12,609 nt of DNA from Chloroflexota bacterium. Lineage in GTDB: Bacteria; Chloroflexota; Anaerolineae; Aggregatilineales; UBA2796. Positions within the stretch are counted from its first letter, which is position 1, and each line of letters opens with the position of its first letter. Of the stretch, positions 6,091-12,548 are shown one piece after another. The notes beneath the pieces were generated by a model. That model ran no database searches. It worked only from the letters and a program-made list of their open reading frames with translations, and was not told the DNA's origin. Where the stretch lies: positions 1 to 12,609 of the forward strand of contig RFIM01000234.1 in assembly GCA_003695215.1 (NCBI GenBank), given 5' to 3'. The position numbers and the translations under genes are program-made.

Positions 6091-6992
6091 GGCAAGGCAC
6101 CACCTTGGCCGATCTCGACTTTGGCACGGCGCACTTGCGCTATGGCTGCAGTGAAATCGGCCAAACTGACCGCAGGCGCGCCGCGCAGCGCCGCCTCTGA
6201 GGCCGCCAACAACACGCAATTCAAAATGTCGCCGCCGCTCAAGCCCAGGCTCAGCGCCGCCAATGCCTCAGGCGTCGCCTCAGGGCTGCGCGGCAACTTT
6301 TGTGGCAGGTGATAGCGCCACAAGCGCACTAGCGCTGCCTCATCCGGCAAGGTGAACGGCACGTGCGCCAAAATGCGCCGCACAAAGGCAGGATCGTAGT
6401 TGCGCGCCAGATTCGTGGCGAAAATGACCACACCTTCAAAGGCGTCCAGCTGCAGCAGCAAGGTTGAGCGCGAGATATTCACGCCGTAATCAGCCGCTTG
6501 GGTGATGTTAGTGACGCGCACGCTCAGCACCGAATCCGCCTCATCAAAGAACAGCACAGCCTGGTGCGCACGCGCTGCCTCAAAAGCCGCCACGATATTC
6601 TTTGGCGTATCGCCAACATAGCGCGATTCAAGCTGCGCATAGTCCACGCGGATGATCAGCTTGCCCAAATGCTGCGCAATCGCCTCGGCTGCGAAGCTTT
6701 TGCCCGTGCCTGAAGCGCCATACAAGTTGATCGCAGCGCCGCGCCCTTCAGGATGAATCTCAGCCAGTCCCCATGTTTGGTAGAGCAGTGTGTGATGCTG
6801 AATCTTGGCGAGCGCGACCTGCAAAGCGCGCTCGGTCTCGGCGCTCAGCACGAGATCGGCCAGGCGACGGCGCGGCTGCTCAGGCACAAAGAGCGCCAAG
6901 CGCTCGCTGAGCACTTCAGCGGCGCGCTCCGACTGTGCTGGCAACGCCTCAGGTTTCGTCCGCCCGTCGGACGACCACGCGATAGGTGACAT
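6087..6992 (-). CDS. Classical AAA+ ATPase (single domain, SpoVK/EccA/Vps4-like core)
   Basis: This 301-residue protein is one AAA module with an N-terminal helical lead of about 85 residues. Visible are Walker A GASGTGKS (92-99), a pore-loop-like SRYVGD (123-128), Walker B VLFFDEAD (146-153), sensor 1 IFATN (190-194), arginine-finger candidates R205-R206 and a sensor-2-like LSGGDI (251-256). All catalytic residues are intact, so it should form an ATP-driven hexameric remodeller or unfoldase. There is no protease domain. It ends an operon of three small proteins, two membrane-anchored with their C-terminal parts in the cytoplasm, which are natural partners or substrates. Its start overlaps the upstream gene by 44 nt; GGAGAAG lies about 11-13 nt before the ATG, and a shorter start at GTG 6914 is possible. 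Family resemblance to EccA of ESX systems is only at the AAA-core level. Confidence 0.85.
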   Translation of the reverse strand: MSPIAWSSDGRTKPEALPAQSERAAEVLSERLALFVPEQPRRRLADLVLSAETERALQVALAKIQHHTLLYQTWGLAEIHPEGRGAAINLYGASGTGKSFAAEAIAQHLGKLIIRVDYAQLESRYVGDTPKNIVAAFEAARAHQAVLFFDEADSVLSVRVTNITQAADYGVNISRSTLLLQLDAFEGVVIFATNLARNYDPAFVRRILAHVPFTLPDEAALVRLWRYHLPQKLPRSPEATPEALAALSLGLSGGDILNCVLLAASEAALRGAPAVSLADFTAAIAQVRRAKVEIGQGGALP

Positions 6993-7359
6993 TCGGCTTA
7001 GGCTTCTCCACCAGTCTCATATTGCTGAGCGCGAGTTCGTATTCAAGCGTTTCGCCGCGCTCAAGGCGCGCGCGAATCTCAGCGGGCAGGCTCTCAGGCG
7101 CGATCTCACGCATCTCCTCGACGCTCAGCGGCGCTTCAGCCTCAGGCCCGCTGAAAATAGCTCGTGCCGTCAGGGCGATGATGCGCCTGCCGTTGACCAC
7201 GAGGCGATCGATGAAGACCAGCGCTGAGAGCAGCGTCTCCGCCAGCGCGCCAAAGCGCGCTTTGGCGCGCTGCAGCAGATCGGCCAGCCAGTTTTGCACG
7301 GCCGACCAAAAGATCAGCGTGCCCACAACCGCCAAGCCCAGCGTGAGCAATGGTAGCAT
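6949..7359 (-). CDS. Single-TM protein with cytoplasmic C-terminal region, paralogue of the 139-aa protein
   Basis: This 136-residue protein has an N-terminal hydrophobic helix (about 2-18) not preceded by positive charges and followed by many Arg/Lys, so the C-terminus should face the cytoplasm. The helical stretch 18-70 matches the protein encoded at 7881-8300 (FW...NW...L..., then DRL......R). The C-terminal motif IAPESLPAEIRARLERG (about 86-102) matches the '[IV].x.x.[LI]Px[DE][VI]R' motif of both neighbours. No named family is recognised. GAGG lies 9 nt before the ATG, and the gene starts 10 nt after the 168-residue gene. It contains a 30-bp perfect palindrome (7243-7272). It probably works with the AAA+ ATPase. 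Confidence 0.7.
   Translation of the reverse strand: MLPLLTLGLAVVGTLIFWSAVQNWLADLLQRAKARFGALAETLLSALVFIDRLVVNGRRIIALTARAIFSGPEAEAPLSVEEMREIAPESLPAEIRARLERGETLEYELALSNMRLVEKPKPNVTYRVVVRRADET
7243..7272. repeat. Perfect 30-bp palindrome inside the 136-residue gene
   Basis: The 15-bp left half (7243-7257, CAGCGCGCCAAAGCG) is the exact reverse complement of 7258-7272 with no spacer. On the minus strand it encodes the segment LQRAKARFGAL. It could form a strong mRNA hairpin, be a protein-binding site, or be a by-product of GCGC-rich codon use. Confidence 0.75.
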
Positions 7360-7369
7360 CAGCGTGACC

Positions 7370-7876
7370 TCACTGCGGCACGTTATAGCCTAAGGTGACA
7401 GGCTCGCGCAGGCGAATCAGGCGCTCGCGCACATCGTTAGGAATATCCTGCCAGGCGATCTCGCGCTCGGCGCGCCAACGCAGGATGTGCGGCTGCTTGC
7501 CGTTGTATTGGCGCGGCGCCATGTAAGCTTCCACCTCAAGGTACTGCTTGCCATCGCGCTGAAAGAAAGTCACTTTGGCGTCAATCAGCGTCTCATAGAT
7601 CAGCCGCCGCACCTCGTGAAGGTGCGCGCCTTCGCCATTCAACACCTTCGCAGCCTCTTCCGCGTTGATCTCAGCCCGAGTCTGGTGCAGCCACGTCGCA
7701 ATCCGCTCTGAGACCCAAGCGTCCACGTAGGCCTTATAGGTCTCATCTGCAGGCATGACGCTAGCGCGGAGGCCGCGCGTGCCCATGCCGAACAGGCGCA
7801 TCAGCCCGCGCACCAAGAAGTTGATCAAGCTCATCAAGCAGCCTTGTGGCTGTTCCGCCGAGGTTTGATTGCTCAT
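7370..7876 (-). CDS. Uncharacterised protein of the AAA+ operon with shared C-terminal motif
   Basis: This 168-residue protein has no classical TM helix. Residues 13-33 (CLMSLINFLVRGLMRLFGMG) form an amphipathic or hydrophobic helix that may lie on the membrane. A mixed helix/strand domain (about 45-135) has a strand pair KVTFFQRDGKQYLEVEAYM. The C-terminal IAWQDIPNDVRERLIR (about 143-158) is close to VPWHELPDEVREKFIR of the 139-residue neighbour and IAPESLPAEIRARLER of the 136-residue one. The start is well supported by AAGGAG (7884-7889) 7 nt upstream, lying inside the end of the preceding gene (4-nt gap). Function is unknown; it is likely part of one complex with its neighbours. Confidence 0.7.
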   Translation of the reverse strand: MSNQTSAEQPQGCLMSLINFLVRGLMRLFGMGTRGLRASVMPADETYKAYVDAWVSERIATWLHQTRAEINAEEAAKVLNGEGAHLHEVRRLIYETLIDAKVTFFQRDGKQYLEVEAYMAPRQYNGKQPHILRWRAEREIAWQDIPNDVRERLIRLREPVTLGYNVPQ

Positions 7877-7880
7877 CTGT

Positions 7881-8300
7881 TCACTCCTTCAGCCGCAATT
7901 CAATGGCCACTTGTGCTGATTGGCGGCGAATGAATTTCTCGCGCACTTCATCGGGCAGCTCGTGCCATGGCACCACTTCAGCCGCTTCCATCGGCACGAT
8001 CCGACCATCAGGCTGCTGGAATTCTGCCTGCACCACTTTCTCATGCAGCCGACCTTCCTGCGAGCGCCGAAACAGGACGCGCGCACGCACGATCCGTTGC
8101 TGGAGCAAGCGCAAGGCGCGCTGCGCAGCCACGTTCAGCCGATCGGCTGCTGCCAACAATAAAACAAACGCTTCGCGCACGTCCTCGCCGAACAGACGCC
8201 CGAGCCACTCCGCCAACGTCCGATTAGCCCAGTTCAGAATTTGCTGCCAGAAGGCGAGGCTCAAACTAACCGCGACAGCTGCTGCAACGACAACCCACAT
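7881..8300 (-). CDS. Single-TM protein, first gene of the AAA+ operon
   Basis: This 139-residue protein has an N-terminal hydrophobic helix (2-18) with no positive charge before it and an Arg-rich sequence after it, predicting N-out/C-in topology. A long helical segment (18-80) is followed by a beta-like region and the motif VPWHELPDEVREKFIRR (about 109-125), shared with the next two genes. It is similar over the whole N-terminal half to the 136-residue protein at 6949-7359 (FWQQILNWANRTL versus FWSAVQNWLADLL), so the two are likely duplicates. An extended -10 box lies upstream (8326-8334) with CGGGAC near the ATG. No named family is recognised. Confidence 0.7.
   Translation of the reverse strand: MWVVVAAAVAVSLSLAFWQQILNWANRTLAEWLGRLFGEDVREAFVLLLAAADRLNVAAQRALRLLQQRIVRARVLFRRSQEGRLHEKVVQAEFQQPDGRIVPMEAAEVVPWHELPDEVREKFIRRQSAQVAIELRLKE
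7884..7889 (-). promoter_or_regulatory. Ribosome binding site of the 168-residue gene
   Basis: AAGGAG on the minus strand lies 7 nt before the ATG at 7876 and inside the 3' end of the preceding gene, which fixes the start and indicates co-translation. Confidence 0.7.
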
Positions 8301-8325
8301 GTCCCGTGACTCTCGCTACACTCAA

Positions 8326-8334
8326 ATTATATCA
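8326..8334 (-). promoter_or_regulatory. Extended -10 promoter of the AAA+ operon
   Basis: The minus strand reads TGATATAAT, a perfect extended -10. No clear -35 is seen. Transcription would start near 8319, giving a leader of about 19 nt. It is divergent from the cell-wall operon promoter about 110 bp away. Confidence 0.7.
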
Positions 8335-8435
8335 CGCCATACGCACGACAAGCCGCGCAGGTTGCGCTCTAGCGCGCCTTCACCTCTGCTCTTGCCCTGC
8401 AGATCAGCTGACGCGCCGATGCCCTTGACTAGGTC

Positions 8436-8444
8436 TGTTATAAT
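8436..8444 (+). promoter_or_regulatory. Extended -10 promoter of the LysM/LCP operon, likely leaderless
   Basis: TGTTATAAT is a perfect extended -10. The expected start of transcription is about 8451, which is the GTG start codon itself, with the ATG at 8454. The nearby TTGACT (8425-8430) is only 8 nt away and cannot serve as a -35 for this box. Confidence 0.7.
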
Positions 8445-8450
8445 GGCTGT

Positions 8451-9923
8451 GTGATGAGACGAACGCACGCGCCTTTGCAAGTCTGCCCGATCTGCGCCGC
8501 CAAGCAACCGCTGGAAGCGCTGCGCTGCAGCGTCTGTGGCGCTGCGCTGCGCGGCACGCCCGTGGCAGTGACGCCCACTCAGACCAGGCCAATGCCGCGC
8601 CATCAGCCAGTGCGCGCTACAACGCCAAGGCCTGCCAACGCTGAAGAAGGCGAGGCGGATTTGTACGAAGGCGCTCTGCAGCTCTCGCCCTTGCCATTTG
8701 CGCTGCTCGGCGCGCTGATCGCCTTACTCCTGCTCGGATTCGGCCTGTTCGCCTGGCTGCAGCAGCAGGAGACACAGCGCATTGCCGCGTTGCTGAGCGC
8801 CACGCCGACCGAAGTGCCGCCAACGCTGACGCCATCGCTCACGCCGACCATCACGCCGACGCCGCTGCCTGGCACGGATGTGAGCAGTCTGATCACGCCC
8901 TTGCCAATCCCGATCCTGCCGACCGAGCCGCCGCTTGCGCCGCTCGCCTCGCCGACCTTCGCTCTAGGCCTGCCTGAGGCAACGCGCTTGGCGCCGCCTC
9001 CGACCAACACGCGCCCGCTAGTGGTGCCGACGCTGAACATCCCGACCGTCACGCCGATGCCGCCAACGCGCACGCCGACGCCGACACTCGGCCCGTGTAT
9101 CCAGAAAGCTGCGCCCGGCGATACGCTCTACGCTATGGCGCTACGTTGCGGTCATCGCGATGCGGCCATTATCGAGGTCATCTTGCGCCGCAACAACCTC
9201 AGCAGCCCTGCTCAGCTACAGGTTGGGCAGGAGATCGAGATTCCGCGCCCGACTGTGCCAGGTCAGCCTAACGCCGACCCTGAAGCAGCCGATCCGCTTG
9301 CCGCAGCGCGCATCGAGCCGACTTTGCCGCCAGGCATCATGTGGTATACCGTCAAGCGCGGCGAGACCGCGCTGAGCATCGTACTGGAGCGCGGCATCAC
9401 GATGAGCATCTTGAGCAACTTGAATCCTGAAGTCCTGTTCGAAGGCTGCGATTTCGGGCAAGTCGGTGGCGGCGCCTCGTGCCGCGTCATGGTCTACGAA
9501 GGGCAACGCTTACGCGTCCCTGCGCCCACGCCCACACCGACTATCCCGCCAACGCCGAGCGGCAGCGAGACGCCCACGCCAAGCGCCACGCCGACTGTCA
9601 ACGCGCCCTTCAGCCTCTCGCCTAGCAATAACATGCTCTTCGACGCCTTCGAATTGCCGACGCTGCGCTGGACAGCCACTGGTCAGCTCGGAGTCGGCGA
9701 AGTCTTCCTAGTGACTGTGGTCAATCGCACAGCAAACATCACCTATAACTTGACCACACGCGAGCAGTTCTTCACCCTGCCTGCTGAATGGCAGCCAACT
9801 GACGGCAGACGCCACACTTTCGCCTGGCAAGTCACCATTGCTGAGCTGCGCGATGGCAATACCGTCATCCCTAGCGCACGCCAGACCGAAGTGCGAACCT
9901 TCATGTGGCAGAGTCGCCGCTGA
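8451..9923 (+). CDS. Zinc-ribbon / TM / double-LysM cell-wall-binding protein with Ig-like C-terminus
   Basis: This 490-residue protein begins GTG-ATG, and either codon could start it. A CxxC...CxxC zinc ribbon (C12, C15, C26, C29) is followed by a Pro/Thr linker and one TM helix (about 80-104), so the ribbon is cytoplasmic and the rest outside. Outside come Pro/Thr-rich linkers (119-141, 182-215), a LysM domain (217-265, PGDTLYAMALRCG), a second LysM-like domain (298-357, YTVKRGETALSI) with a Cys-containing insertion (C333, C344), another Pro/Thr linker (357-383), and an Ig/Fn3-like beta domain (386-490). LysM binds GlcNAc-containing glycans such as peptidoglycan. C216/C233 and C333/C344 could be disulfides. 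It is followed after 2 nt by a lipoprotein with the same outer order and then by an LCP enzyme, so a role in wall anchoring or assembly is likely. Confidence 0.85.
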   Translation: MMRRTHAPLQVCPICAAKQPLEALRCSVCGAALRGTPVAVTPTQTRPMPRHQPVRATTPRPANAEEGEADLYEGALQLSPLPFALLGALIALLLLGFGLFAWLQQQETQRIAALLSATPTEVPPTLTPSLTPTITPTPLPGTDVSSLITPLPIPILPTEPPLAPLASPTFALGLPEATRLAPPPTNTRPLVVPTLNIPTVTPMPPTRTPTPTLGPCIQKAAPGDTLYAMALRCGHRDAAIIEVILRRNNLSSPAQLQVGQEIEIPRPTVPGQPNADPEAADPLAAARIEPTLPPGIMWYTVKRGETALSIVLERGITMSILSNLNPEVLFEGCDFGQVGGGASCRVMVYEGQRLRVPAPTPTPTIPPTPSGSETPTPSATPTVNAPFSLSPSNNMLFDAFELPTLRWTATGQLGVGEVFLVTVVNRTANITYNLTTREQFFTLPAEWQPTDGRRHTFAWQVTIAELRDGNTVIPSARQTEVRTFMWQSRR

Positions 9924-10714
9924 GAATGCCTATGTTCCTTTGTAAACTTGTGCTGCGCCTTGTGGCGCTTCCTGCTGCGCTGCTCTTAACTGCTGCTTGC
10001 CAAAACGAGGCGCTACCGCAGCCGACGCTAGCGCCGACCATCAGCCCGACACCTTCTCAGGCGCCTTCGCCGACGCTCTCGGCTACGCCGCCTGAGCCTG
10101 CGCCGCCTATTCGCCCGATGCTCACGGCCACGCCGCCCGCGCGACCGACCGTCCAGGTTAACGTCGTGCCGCCCACGCCGACGCCGCAAGCGCCCTGCCT
10201 TGTGGCGCGCCCTGGCGATACGCTCTATGGCTTGTTGGCGCGCAGCGGCCTGTACCGAGAAGCCTCGCCTGCCCTGCTTGCTGCCATGCGCGAGCTGAAT
10301 GGACTGCCCGTTGGCTCCAACAACATTCAGGCAGGTAACACCTATTGCATCCCGCTGCCCACAGCCACGCCGACGCCGCTCGGCTATGAAGCGACGCAGA
10401 CTGTCGTGGCCCGTGAATTGCCCGATCTAGCTCAGCGCATCTTCGCCGAGGCGACTTATATCGTGCGCGAAGGCGAGAATATCACCACAGTCCAGCTGAA
10501 TAGCGGCGCCACGCTCCGCGAAATCTGCGCCATGAATCCGCCAACTGTCATTAATTGCACAGGCTGCGATCTGACCAAGCCGATAGGCGCGCAAGGCTGC
10601 CGCCCGATTGTGGTCGTCGGTCAAGCGCTCAAGGTGCCTGGCCCAACGCCCACGCCGACCATCACGCCGACGCGCAGCGGCTTGGAGACAGCCACGCCCA
10701 CGCCGCCTTATGGC
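8805..10714 (+). repeat. Pro/Thr-rich coding repeats (TPTP linkers)
   Basis: Low-complexity 'ACGCC-Gac' codon runs encode flexible linkers at 8805-8873, 8994-9095 and 9519-9599 in the first protein, and at 10007-10195 and 10643-10714 in the lipoprotein. One 23-nt stretch is identical between genes (8840-8862 and 10651-10673). These are linkers, not a mobile repeat. Confidence 0.7.
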
Positions 10715-11026
10715 GCGCCGCGCATCGTCTCGCCTGCGCAGGGCGCCGTTGTCAGCGGCATCGCACAGCTGATCTGGCTGCCTGTGGCCTTGCTACAGCC
10801 TGATGAGTTCTATCTGATCGTCTGGTCGGACATGACGCGCCAACAGACTTGGCAACATGCCACGCGCGCCACGACTTTCCGCTTGCCAATAGCCCTAGCT
10901 CCGCCGAGCGGCGCTGCGCATCTGATCAACTGGCAGATCGGCGTGGCGCGCGAGCAAGCCGATGGCAGCTATTTGATCATCAGCCCGTGGAGTGCCATTC
11001 ATAGCTTCACGTGGCAAGGAGAATGA
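9926..11026 (+). CDS. LysM lipoprotein with Ig-like C-terminal domain
   Basis: From ATG 9926 the protein has 366 residues; the frame extends to an ATG at 9905, overlapping the previous gene by 19 nt, but the later start gives a cleaner signal peptide. The signal (MPMFLCKLVLRLVALPAALL) ends in the lipobox LTAAC, so the Cys (residue 25 from this start) should be lipidated and the protein held on the outer face of the membrane. Then come a Pro/Thr linker, a LysM domain (PGDTLYGLLARSG, about 95-143), a second degenerate LysM with four Cys (about 177-238, CAMNPP...C..CD......GC......VGQALKVP), a short linker (PTPTPTITPTRSGLE) and an Ig/Fn3-like domain (about 265-366). Domain order and the second linker match the upstream protein, so the pair looks like a tandem duplication in which one copy gained a lipid anchor and the other a TM helix and zinc ribbon. 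Confidence 0.85.
   Translation: MPMFLCKLVLRLVALPAALLLTAACQNEALPQPTLAPTISPTPSQAPSPTLSATPPEPAPPIRPMLTATPPARPTVQVNVVPPTPTPQAPCLVARPGDTLYGLLARSGLYREASPALLAAMRELNGLPVGSNNIQAGNTYCIPLPTATPTPLGYEATQTVVARELPDLAQRIFAEATYIVREGENITTVQLNSGATLREICAMNPPTVINCTGCDLTKPIGAQGCRPIVVVGQALKVPGPTPTPTITPTRSGLETATPTPPYGAPRIVSPAQGAVVSGIAQLIWLPVALLQPDEFYLIVWSDMTRQQTWQHATRATTFRLPIALAPPSGAAHLINWQIGVAREQADGSYLIISPWSAIHSFTWQGE
11016..11022 (+). promoter_or_regulatory. Strong Shine-Dalgarno for the LCP gene
   Basis: AAGGAGA lies in the last codons of the lipoprotein gene, about 10-11 nt before the ATG at 11033. It sets the start and couples the two genes. Confidence 0.65.
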
Positions 11027-11032
11027 CTGAGC

Positions 11033-12472
11033 ATGCGCATCTCGCCGCTTTTCGTCCTGCTGATCGTGCTTCTGGCCGCACTCGTGACCGCCCTCGCTGC
11101 CGCTGGCACATATCTCGGCGTGCGCCAAATCGTGCTGCAATCGCCTATCGAGCTGCCGCCGCCGCCACAGCTAGGCGCGCCCAGGCCGACGCCTGTGCCG
11201 CTTTTGGCGAGCACGCCGATCGCCTCAGCTGCTGCGCCTGAAGCGCAGCCAACCGCGCTCGACGCGCCTGTGGCTGAAGCGCCCGCGGATGGTAGCGCTA
11301 TCCCTGTCTGGACGGATCCAAAGCGTTTGACGATCCTGTTGCTCGGCGTGGATCAGCGCCCTAACGAGACTGGGCCGTTCCGCACAGACACGATCATCGT
11401 CTTGAGCGTCGATCCGATCCGCAAGACAGCTGCCATGCTCTCGATTCCGCGCGATGTCTGGGTCAAGATTCCCGATATCAGCCCGCCGCTCTCGCCCAAT
11501 CGGATCAACGCGGCCAACTTCATCGGCGATCAGCTCAACTACCCGCCTGATGGCGGCGGACCGAAGCTGGCTGTGCGCACAGTTGAGGCGCTGCTGGGCA
11601 TCCCGATCCATCGCTATGTGCTGATCAACTTCGAAGCCTTCCGCACGGTCATCGACGCGCTTGGCGAAGTCACTGTGTGCCCGCAAGAGCGCATTTACGA
11701 CGATCAGTATCCTGACTATGAGACCTATGGCGTGATCACGGTCGAGTTTCAGCCCGGCTGCCAGGCGCTCGATTCGACGCGGCTGTTGCAATATGCGCGT
11801 GTGCGCCATAACGCCGGCGATGATTTCGGGCGCGCCTTGCGTCAACAGGAAGTCATCCGCGCTGTGCGCGAACGGGCGCTCAGTTTAGGCGGCGTGGCAG
11901 CGCTGATCGGCAAGGCAGGCGCTATCTGGGATGCGCTTGCCGCGAACATCCGCACTGACCTGACCTTTGAGGAAGTGCTGGCGTTGGCGAATTTGGCTCA
12001 AGAGATCACCGATATCAAGTCAGCAGTGCTGACGATCAAGCGCCAAGGCGAAGGCGGGCAGCTGCTCTACAGCACTTTGCCCAGCGGCGAGCAGGTGCTT
12101 TCGCCGATCGCCGAAGAGGTTTTCGCTTTAGTCGTGCGGCTATTTGATTCAGGTGCGGGCGCGCCTGCAGGCTCGCCTATCGCGGCTGAGAATGCGCGCA
12201 TTTACGTCGAGAATGGCGCGCTCGTGGACGGTTTGGCGGCGCGCACGCGCGATCGGCTGATCGGCGAAGGCTTCAACGTGGTCGAGATCGGCACGCTCAA
12301 GAGCGATTTTCCGTATCCGAAGACGGAAATTCACGTCTACACGGGCAAAATGGAGACAGCGCGCTACTTAGCGCAGGTTCTAGGCTTAGATGGCACGGCG
12401 ATCCGCATCCAGACCGACGCGCCGATCGGCATCGATATCAAACTGATCGTCGGGCAGGACTTGGCGCGCTGA
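11033..12472 (+). CDS. LytR-CpsA-Psr (LCP) family glycopolymer transferase with LytR_C domain
   Basis: LCP proteins transfer undecaprenyl-linked glycopolymers onto peptidoglycan or other wall acceptors outside the membrane. The 479-residue protein has an N-terminal signal anchor (about 5-29) and a Pro/Ala linker (40-90). The LCP catalytic domain (about 98-285) has LLLGVDQR (102-109), RTDTIIVLSVDP (117-128), SIPRDVW (137-143), NRINAA (156-161), and the later ARVRH...DDFGRALRQQEV (255-274). Conserved D106, R117, D119, R140, D141, R258 and R267/R270 are present, so it should be active. C216 and C243 could form a disulfide. The C-terminus (about 386-476) fits the LytR_C domain (ARIYVENGALVDGLA ... 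TEIHVYTG). It lies 6 nt after the LysM lipoprotein in the same operon, which suggests those proteins guide or organise wall polymer attachment. The gene symbol is uncertain, so none is given. Confidence 0.93.
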   Translation: MRISPLFVLLIVLLAALVTALAAAGTYLGVRQIVLQSPIELPPPPQLGAPRPTPVPLLASTPIASAAAPEAQPTALDAPVAEAPADGSAIPVWTDPKRLTILLLGVDQRPNETGPFRTDTIIVLSVDPIRKTAAMLSIPRDVWVKIPDISPPLSPNRINAANFIGDQLNYPPDGGGPKLAVRTVEALLGIPIHRYVLINFEAFRTVIDALGEVTVCPQERIYDDQYPDYETYGVITVEFQPGCQALDSTRLLQYARVRHNAGDDFGRALRQQEVIRAVRERALSLGGVAALIGKAGAIWDALAANIRTDLTFEEVLALANLAQEITDIKSAVLTIKRQGEGGQLLYSTLPSGEQVLSPIAEEVFALVVRLFDSGAGAPAGSPIAAENARIYVENGALVDGLAARTRDRLIGEGFNVVEIGTLKSDFPYPKTEIHVYTGKMETARYLAQVLGLDGTAIRIQTDAPIGIDIKLIVGQDLAR

Positions 12473-12474
12473 AC

Positions 12475-12503
12475 TTGACCAGAGGGCGCTCTGCAAGTAC
12501 ACT
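12475..12503 (+). promoter_or_regulatory. Sigma-70-type promoter with inverted repeat in the spacer
   Basis: TTGACC (12475-12480) and TACACT (12498-12503) are separated by exactly 17 nt. The spacer holds CAGAG-GGCG-CTCTG (12480-12493), a 5-bp-arm inverted repeat that could be an operator or a weak hairpin at the end of the LCP transcript. It drives the gene starting at 12549. Confidence 0.6.
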
Positions 12504-12548
12504 CACACCAGTTCAGGCAGAGTGCCTTCACGCGAAAGGGAAAGACTT

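Noticed and set aside
6087..6992. Calling the AAA+ ATPase EccA
   Set aside because: EccA has a large N-terminal TPR domain before a CbxX-type AAA core; here the lead is only about 85 residues and the operon partners are different, so only an AAA-core resemblance is claimed.
7846..8454. Plus-strand open frame of about 200 codons opposite the first AAA+ operon gene
   Set aside because: The product is Ser/Arg/Cys-rich with no domain pattern, while the minus strand has a promoter, ribosome binding sites and paralogous proteins.
8805..10714. Possible tandem or CRISPR-like repeat from recurring ACGCCGAC units
   Set aside because: The units are irregular, in frame and encode Thr-Pro linkers; there are no spacers of constant length.
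11225..11845. Long open frame antisense to the LCP gene (206 codons)
   Set aside because: The sense strand encodes a clear LCP catalytic domain; the antisense product is Arg/Asp/Ala-rich without a recognisable fold.
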